12,318 nucleotides of DNA, from NCBI GenBank assembly GCA_037441725.1, contig JBBIRT010000094.1, positions 1 through 12,318 of the forward strand, in the 5' to 3' direction. This DNA is from JBBIRT01 sp037441725. Its GTDB lineage: Bacteria > Desulfobacterota > BSN033 > UBA1163. A program made the position numbers and the translations under genes. Shown here piece by piece: positions 7,763 to 12,318 of this stretch. Under the pieces are notes generated by a model. That model saw nothing but the letters and a program-made list of their open reading frames with translations. It was not told where the DNA came from and did no database searches. Within the stretch, counting starts at the first letter, position 1. The number at the start of each line of letters is the position of its first letter.

Positions 7763-8650
7763 TTAGCCTCTGGGATGATAGCGTTGATGAATCTTCTTTA
7801 ACCTCTCTCCAGTGACATGAGTATAAATCTGAGTAGTGGAGATATCGACATGCCCGAGCATCATCTGGACCGAACGAAGGTCTGCTCCCCTTTCCAAGAG
7901 ATGGCTGGCAAAGGAGTGCCGGAGGAGATGGGGGGTGATCCTTTTTTGAATCCCTGCCATTCTAGCGTAATTTTTAAGGCTTTTCCAAAAACGCTGACGA
8001 CTCATTCCTCTTCCTGAACGATTGATAAAAAGAGAAGGATTCTCCCGACCTTTGCTCAGGATTCCACGGGCTGTCCTCAAATAGAGGTCAACCCATCTGA
8101 TCGCCTCTCTTCCGAGGGGGACCACCCTTTCTTTTGATCCCTTCCCGAAGAGAAGCACATATCCCCCCTCCAAATTGACCTGATGGGTTAAGAGATGGAC
8201 AAGTTCAGAAACCCTCATCCCCGTGGCATAAAGCATCTCTAACATGGCTCGATCTCTAATCCCCAATGGACGTTGAACATCAGGCTGGTTCAAAAGTTGT
8301 TCGATCTCATTTAAGGTTAAAATTTCTGGCAAGGTCTTTGTGATCTTTGGCGATTCTAAATCTTCGGTGGGATTTTTTTCTAACATTCCTTCTTGAATTA
8401 AAAATTTGTAAAATGAACGGATTGCCACTAAATTTCTAACAATAGTTTTATGAGAGAGGTTCTTTCTCTTCAAGGCCAAGAGAAAACTCCTCACCTCATA
8501 TTTTCCAACCTCCCCAATCTCTTCAATCCCTTTTCCTTTTAAAAAAAGGAGAAAACGACTAATCCCATGGCCATAGGCTTCGATGGTGTTTTTTGAAAGG
8601 CCTTTTTCAACCAGGATATAATGGAGAAATTGATTCAAGAGTTGATCCAT
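7763..8650 (-). CDS. xerD: Tyrosine recombinase XerC/XerD-type
   Basis: A site-specific recombinase of the type that resolves chromosome dimers at dif. It has 295 residues from ATG 8650, the normal Xer length. The N-terminal SAM-like core-binding domain spans about 1-90 (ILVEKGLSKNTIEAYGHGISRF). The C-terminal catalytic domain holds the full set: Arg146 in ATGMRVSEL, Lys170 in FGKGSKERVV, His241 and Arg244 in TPHLLRHSFA, His267 in LGHVDIS and nucleophile Tyr276 in TQIYTHV. An in-frame TTG at 8671 would add seven hydrophobic residues (MIIIAFE). I prefer ATG 8650 because MDQLLNQF matches the usual Xer N-terminus; neither start has a clear ribosome site. The sequence is closer to XerD than XerC by impression only. 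Its place beside housekeeping genes, without phage or transposon genes, argues for the chromosomal Xer rather than an integrase. Confidence 0.93.
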   Translation of the reverse strand: MDQLLNQFLHYILVEKGLSKNTIEAYGHGISRFLLFLKGKGIEEIGEVGKYEVRSFLLALKRKNLSHKTIVRNLVAIRSFYKFLIQEGMLEKNPTEDLESPKITKTLPEILTLNEIEQLLNQPDVQRPLGIRDRAMLEMLYATGMRVSELVHLLTHQVNLEGGYVLLFGKGSKERVVPLGREAIRWVDLYLRTARGILSKGRENPSLFINRSGRGMSRQRFWKSLKNYARMAGIQKRITPHLLRHSFASHLLERGADLRSVQMMLGHVDISTTQIYTHVTGERLKKIHQRYHPRG

Positions 8651-8765
8651 TTCGAAGGCTATAATAATCAACCAGTCTTTTAATCAATATCCAGAGGTAA
8701 CGCCTCTCCAAATCAACACACCCATCTGTGGATTGAAATTCGAAGCAGTCATCATTGGTCAATAT
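8651..8765. other. Spacer between dut and xerD, no clear element
   Basis: A 115-base gap, the longest inside the minus-strand run. It holds a small 5-base-pair hairpin (AGAGG 8693-8697 with CCTCT 8703-8707) without a following T-run, so it is not a convincing terminator. On the minus strand there is a poor promoter-like pair, TTGATT then TATTAT, with only 15 bases between them just before the xerD ATG. The operon may be split here, but nothing proves it. Confidence 0.35.
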
Positions 8766-9227
8766 TTAAATCCCTGTATGGCCAAACCCTCCCTCCTGCC
8801 TCTTGGTCTCTGGGAGGTCATCCACCACTTCCATGGTTGCTCGATAAACTCTTGAAATGACCATCTGAGCAATCCTATCCCCATTTCGGATGGTAAAGGG
8901 TTCCCTCCCAAAATTGATGAGGAGGACTCCGATCTCTCCTCGGTAATCAGAATCGATCGTTCCCGGACCATTGACCAGGCCAATCCCCTTTTGGATGGCC
9001 AGACCACTTCGAGGCCTCACTTGGCCTTCAAACCCCTCAGGAATGGCCACTGCAATCCCCGTAGGGATCAACCTCCTTTCCCCTGGGTTTAAGGTTACTT
9101 CCTCCTCAAGAGAAGCAAAGAGGTCCATTCCCGAAGCCCCTTCGGTCATATATTGAGGGGTGAAGGAGGAAAGATTTTTTCTCAAATGCTTCACATAAAT
9201 TTTCAAAGTCGGATATCCACAATCCAT
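8766..9227 (-). CDS. dut: Deoxyuridine 5'-triphosphate nucleotidohydrolase (dUTPase)
   Basis: A trimeric dUTPase that hydrolyses dUTP to dUMP and pyrophosphate, keeping uracil out of DNA and feeding thymidylate synthesis. It has 153 residues, normal length. All five family motifs are present in order: motif 1 ASGMDLFA at 31-38; motif 2 RPRSGLA at 71-77; motif 3 GTIDSDYRGEIGVLL at 89-103 with the catalytic Asp92; motif 4 GDRIAQMVI at 116-124; motif 5 RQEGGFGHTG at 143-152, the mobile C-terminal arm. The His in GFGHTG also occurs in E. coli dUTPase, so it is not odd. ATG 9227 is the only sensible start. The bases before it lack a recognisable ribosome site, which suggests coupling to the M16 peptidase gene ending 22 bases upstream. 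Confidence 0.97.
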   Translation of the reverse strand: MDCGYPTLKIYVKHLRKNLSSFTPQYMTEGASGMDLFASLEEEVTLNPGERRLIPTGIAVAIPEGFEGQVRPRSGLAIQKGIGLVNGPGTIDSDYRGEIGVLLINFGREPFTIRNGDRIAQMVISRVYRATMEVVDDLPETKRQEGGFGHTGI

Positions 9228-9249
9228 GGGTGGAATTCTGAAATCTGAC

Positions 9250-10578
9250 TTAGGGCACCCTCTTTAAACAATGGAATTGATCTAAATCTCTTCCATTCAT
9301 CGGACCTAAGACCGTCAAACAGAATAACCGTTCATCAAAGAGTTCATTTGCCAAATTTCGAACCATCTCCTCTTCTACCTCATCAATGCCTTTAAGGATG
9401 GTTCCAATGGGAAGGTAGTTCTGGAAATAGATCTCATTTTTTGCCAGACGAGTCATCAGATTGTCAGAACTTTCAAGGCTGAGGAGAAGATTACCCTTCA
9501 ACTGCTCTTTTGCCGTCTCCAATTCTCCATCCCTTAAAGGTTCTTTCTTGAGACGGTCGAACTCCTTTAAGACGAGCTCAATGACCTTCTTGAAAGAATC
9601 TTCATTGGTTCCGGCATAAACCACAACCAATCCAGTATCGATATAGGTAGGGAGATAAGAATAGACCGAGTAAGCGAGGCCTTGATTTTCTCGGATTTCT
9701 TGGAAAAGTCTTGAGCTCATTCCCCCACCTAAGATGGTATTTAACACATAGGAGGCAAACCGGAGGGAATGGTTATACTGAAGCCCTTGGGTTCCAAGAC
9801 AAAAATGGACTTGCTCTAAATCTCTTCTCCAGACATTGGTGGTGGAGATGGGATCGGGTTTCACCCTTTCCCTCGCCTTCTGGGACTTAGGAATTTGGCC
9901 AAAGGTGGGATGGATGAGGTCAACCACCTCCTGATGGTTTAAATTTCCTGCTGCGCAAATGATGATGCGATCAGGAGGATAATTCTCCTTAAAAAATTTA
10001 TAAAGCTGATCTCTCTGGAAGGATTGGACCAACTCTGAGGTTCCATAAATCGGGAATCCCAGTGGATGCTCCCCCCAATAGACTTTGTTGAAAAGATCAT
10101 GGACATAATCATCTGGGGTATCCTCCACCATCTTGATCTCCTGAAGAATCACCATCCTTTCTTTTTCAACATCCTTTAAATCCATTAAGGAATGAAGGAA
10201 GATATCGGACAAGAGATCAATCGCAAGGGGTAAGTTCTGATCGATCACCTTCGCATAAAAGCAGGTATATTCCCTACCGGTAAAGGCATTTAAGGTTCCT
10301 CCGACCGAATCGATCTCCTTCGCAATATCAAAGGCCGTTCTCTTTTCGGTCCCTTTAAAGAGGAGGTGCTCAATGAAATGAGAGATTCCATTTTCATGGG
10401 GTTGCTCATCCCTTGATCCTGTGACCACCCACACACCAATGGAGACTGATCTAAGGAAGGGGATTTTCTCTGTAATCACTCGAATCCCATTTTCAAGAAC
10501 AGTCTTCTGATACCCTGACCCAGCCTCTATCCATGATGGGTCTAAAGAATTTTCTATTCTCTTAATCTCACGATCCAT
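9250..10578 (-). CDS. M16 family zinc peptidase (pitrilysin/processing-peptidase type)
   Basis: A 442-residue soluble zinc metallopeptidase of the MPP-beta/YmxG-like branch that commonly follows pnp. The inverted zinc motif HFIEH at 67-71 gives His67, Glu70 (catalytic base) and His71; the third ligand is likely Glu147 in VILQEIKM. The N-terminal M16 domain spans about 24-200. The C-terminal M16 domain starts near 200 and contains GGGMSSRLFQEIRENQGLAY at 284-303, the conserved R/Y substrate-clasp region. No signal peptide is seen, so a cytoplasmic location is inferred. An extension of about 22 residues precedes the usual start region (TVLENGIRVITE), and no internal Met offers a shorter start. 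The ATG lies 2 bases after the pnp stop codon, with AAGGGA inside the end of pnp as ribosome site, so the two are translated as one operon. The physiological substrate is not known from sequence. Confidence 0.94.
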   Translation of the reverse strand: MDREIKRIENSLDPSWIEAGSGYQKTVLENGIRVITEKIPFLRSVSIGVWVVTGSRDEQPHENGISHFIEHLLFKGTEKRTAFDIAKEIDSVGGTLNAFTGREYTCFYAKVIDQNLPLAIDLLSDIFLHSLMDLKDVEKERMVILQEIKMVEDTPDDYVHDLFNKVYWGEHPLGFPIYGTSELVQSFQRDQLYKFFKENYPPDRIIICAAGNLNHQEVVDLIHPTFGQIPKSQKARERVKPDPISTTNVWRRDLEQVHFCLGTQGLQYNHSLRFASYVLNTILGGGMSSRLFQEIRENQGLAYSVYSYLPTYIDTGLVVVYAGTNEDSFKKVIELVLKEFDRLKKEPLRDGELETAKEQLKGNLLLSLESSDNLMTRLAKNEIYFQNYLPIGTILKGIDEVEEEMVRNLANELFDERLFCLTVLGPMNGRDLDQFHCLKRVP

Positions 10579-10580
10579 GA

Positions 10581-12318
10581 TTACTTATCCCTTCTTTTGA
10601 CCTCTTCGCCTGTCCCCTGTTTCATCTCCCTCATCGCGGCCTTACGGCTCAATCGAATCCTTCCCTGAGGATCGATATCGATCACCTTCACCAACACCTC
10701 CTCCCCTTCTCTTAAAACATCAGAGACCTCTTTCACATGCCCCTCTGCTAATTGGGAGATATGGATAAGCCCATCGGTCCCAGGAAAAAGTTCGACAATG
10801 GCACCAAAATTTAAAATCTTTACCACCCTTCCTGTATAAATTCCACCTATCTCAACTTCCTGGATGAGTCTCTTAATCATAGAGATGGCCTTTTCAATCG
10901 CTTCATAATTTGGAGAAGCAAGCTTAACCAATCCCGAATCTTCCACATCAACCTTAACCCCTGTTTGATCGATAATGGCTCGGATGTTCTTCCCCCCTGG
11001 ACCAATGATGTCTCGAATCTTTTCTTGCTTCACCTGAAGAGAGGTGATTCGTGGGGCATGGCGAGAGAGATCCTTCCGGGGCTCAGAAATGGTCTCACTC
11101 ATCTTATCTAAAATATAAAGTCTTCCCTCCCTTGCCTGCTTGAGAACCTCCTCCATAATCTCTTTGGAGATTCCTCTGACCTTGATATCCATTTGGATGG
11201 CGGTCACTCCATCCGCTGTCCCTGCCACTTTGAAATCCATATCTCCCAAGTGATCTTCATCTCCCAGGATGTCGGAGAGAATAGCCCTTTGCCCATCTTC
11301 CATAATCAAACCCATAGCAATGCCAGCGACCGCAGACTTGATCGGAACGCCTGCATCCATTAATGAAAGACTGGCGCCACAAACGGTAGCCATTGAAGAA
11401 GATCCATTTGATTCTAAGACCTCTGAGACGATTCGAATCGTATATGGAAATTTTTCACTGGGAGGGAGGACGGGTAGGATAGCCCTCTCTGCCAAAGCTC
11501 CATGTCCAATTTCTCGCCGACTAGGTGATCTTAGGGGAGCAACCTCTCCTGTGCAGAAAGGCGGGAAATTGTAATGGAGCATAAAGGACTTATAGGTCTC
11601 TCCACTCAGTGAATTGACCTTTTGTTCGTCCTCTGAAGTTCCAAAAGTGACTACAGCCAAAACCTGAGTTTCTCCTCGAGTAAAAAGGGCTGAGCCATGG
11701 GTCCTTGGAAGGATGCCCACCTCACAGGTAATCGGTCGAATTTCGGAGAGCTTTCTTCCATCCATCCTTTGCTTCTTCTCAAGAATAAATTTTCTGACAT
11801 GTTTACGATAGATCTCTTCAAAAGCCATCTCAATCATCTTTTTAGAAGATTCGTCTTCTGCCCCAAGCTCCTGATAGGTCATTTGAAGGATCTCCTCCAA
11901 TCGTTCCCTTCGCTTTCCTTTTTCCATGAGCCCAAAAGTCTCTTGAAATCTCTCCTGAGTCATCGCCTCGATCTTTGAGTAGAGGGATTCCTCTAATCTC
12001 TGAAGCTCAAAATCCCTTGGTGTTACACCCAAAATCGATCGCATCTCCTTTTGGAGTTCAATCACAGGGAGGATGGATCGATGGCCAAATAGAATCGCCT
12101 CTAAAATCTCTTCTTCCTTCACCTCTCTTGCGCTTCCCTCGACCATGATGATGGCCTCTTCACTCCCTGCCACAAAAAGATCAATATCACTCATCTCCAA
12201 TTCCTCATGGGTTGGATTGAGCACCAATTCTACATTAATTAGACCTACCTTTGCTCCACCAATGGGCCCATCAAAATGGATGTCGGATAGGGAAAGAGCA
12301 CTGGAAGCTCAAATCATT
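10581..12318 (-). CDS. pnp: Polyribonucleotide nucleotidyltransferase (PNPase), 5' end outside window, in-frame TGA near the edge
   Basis: A 3'-to-5' phosphorolytic exoribonuclease of the RNA-decay machinery. Homology is continuous from the window edge: ASSALSLSDIHFDGPIGG, then VGLINVELVLNPTHEELEMS. About 120-130 N-terminal residues of a usual ~700 are outside. Counting from codon 12227-12225, an all-alpha linker spans about 75-150. The second RNase PH core starts near 155 with FTRGETQ (182-188), NGSSSMATVCG (274-284) and GDEDHLGDMDFKVAGTADG (322-340), which carries the catalytic acidic residues. The KH domain is at about 395-455 (IIGPGGKNI) and S1 at about 461-530 (GAIVELFPGTDGLIHIS), then a short charged tail. 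A TGA at 12311-12309 lies in frame, in MI-stop-ASSALSLSD, exactly where the family has Gly (IGAS). A gene caller would therefore start falsely at a TTG (12227). A single-base GGA to TGA change explains it. The M16 gene follows 2 bases after the TAA. Confidence 0.95.

Noticed and set aside
7763..8650. Phage integrase marking a mobile element
   Set aside because: The protein has the length and motifs of a chromosomal Xer recombinase, and there is no adjacent tRNA, attachment repeat or phage gene.
8693..8707. Rho-independent terminator after dut
   Set aside because: The stem is only 5 base pairs and no T-run follows on the minus strand.
8776..8802. Unusual His in dUTPase motif 5 (GFGHTG)
   Set aside because: E. 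coli dUTPase also has His in this position, so it is ordinary variation.
12309..12311. TGA as a glycine codon (alternative genetic code)
   Set aside because: The hydrolase and the nucleotidyltransferase end naturally on TGA at the family-expected length, and no other in-frame TGA interrupts a real gene except at the scpA frameshift.

Overview
The window reads as an ordinary stretch of a Gram-negative bacterial chromosome from a draft or metagenome-derived assembly. There is a 22-base run of N and two other gene-breaking defects. The most likely source is a Deltaproteobacteria/Desulfobacterota-type organism. This is an inference from the order pnp - M16 peptidase - dut and from the long DHH-CBS-CBS-nucleotidyltransferase tRNA-end enzyme, which I associate with that group and with Aquificae-like lineages. 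No rRNA, tRNA, CRISPR array, insertion sequence or phage gene was seen. No stretch longer than 300 bases lacks a gene.

Right to centre (12318 down to 3399, all on the minus strand) is a seven-gene housekeeping run. It starts with polynucleotide phosphorylase (pnp, 5' end outside the window), followed after 2 bases by an M16 zinc peptidase and after 22 bases by dUTPase (dut). After a 115-base gap come a XerC/XerD-type recombinase, a large tRNA nucleotidyltransferase with an N-terminal DHH phosphoesterase module (split by the N run), scpA (8-base overlap, frameshifted), and signal peptide peptidase sppA. The themes are RNA turnover and tRNA 3'-end maintenance, nucleotide-pool hygiene, chromosome resolution and condensation, and membrane proteolysis.

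Centre to left, a family 4 uracil-DNA glycosylase (plus strand, 2690-3352) is convergent with sppA. It is divergent from a secreted alpha/beta hydrolase (1345-2568, minus). The 121-base divergent spacer holds a near-consensus sigma-70 promoter for the hydrolase and a perfect 7-base-arm dyad carrying the -35 hexamers of both directions. Leftmost is a periplasmic peptide/nickel-type ABC-transporter substrate-binding protein (minus), cut by the window edge, with its own candidate promoter.

The genes are recognisable and mostly have intact catalytic motifs. I found no convincing undescribed system. The points worth a second look are the three sequence defects (scpA frameshift, N gap, in-frame TGA in pnp), the divergent promoter dyad, and the uncharacterised secreted hydrolase next to a solute-binding protein.
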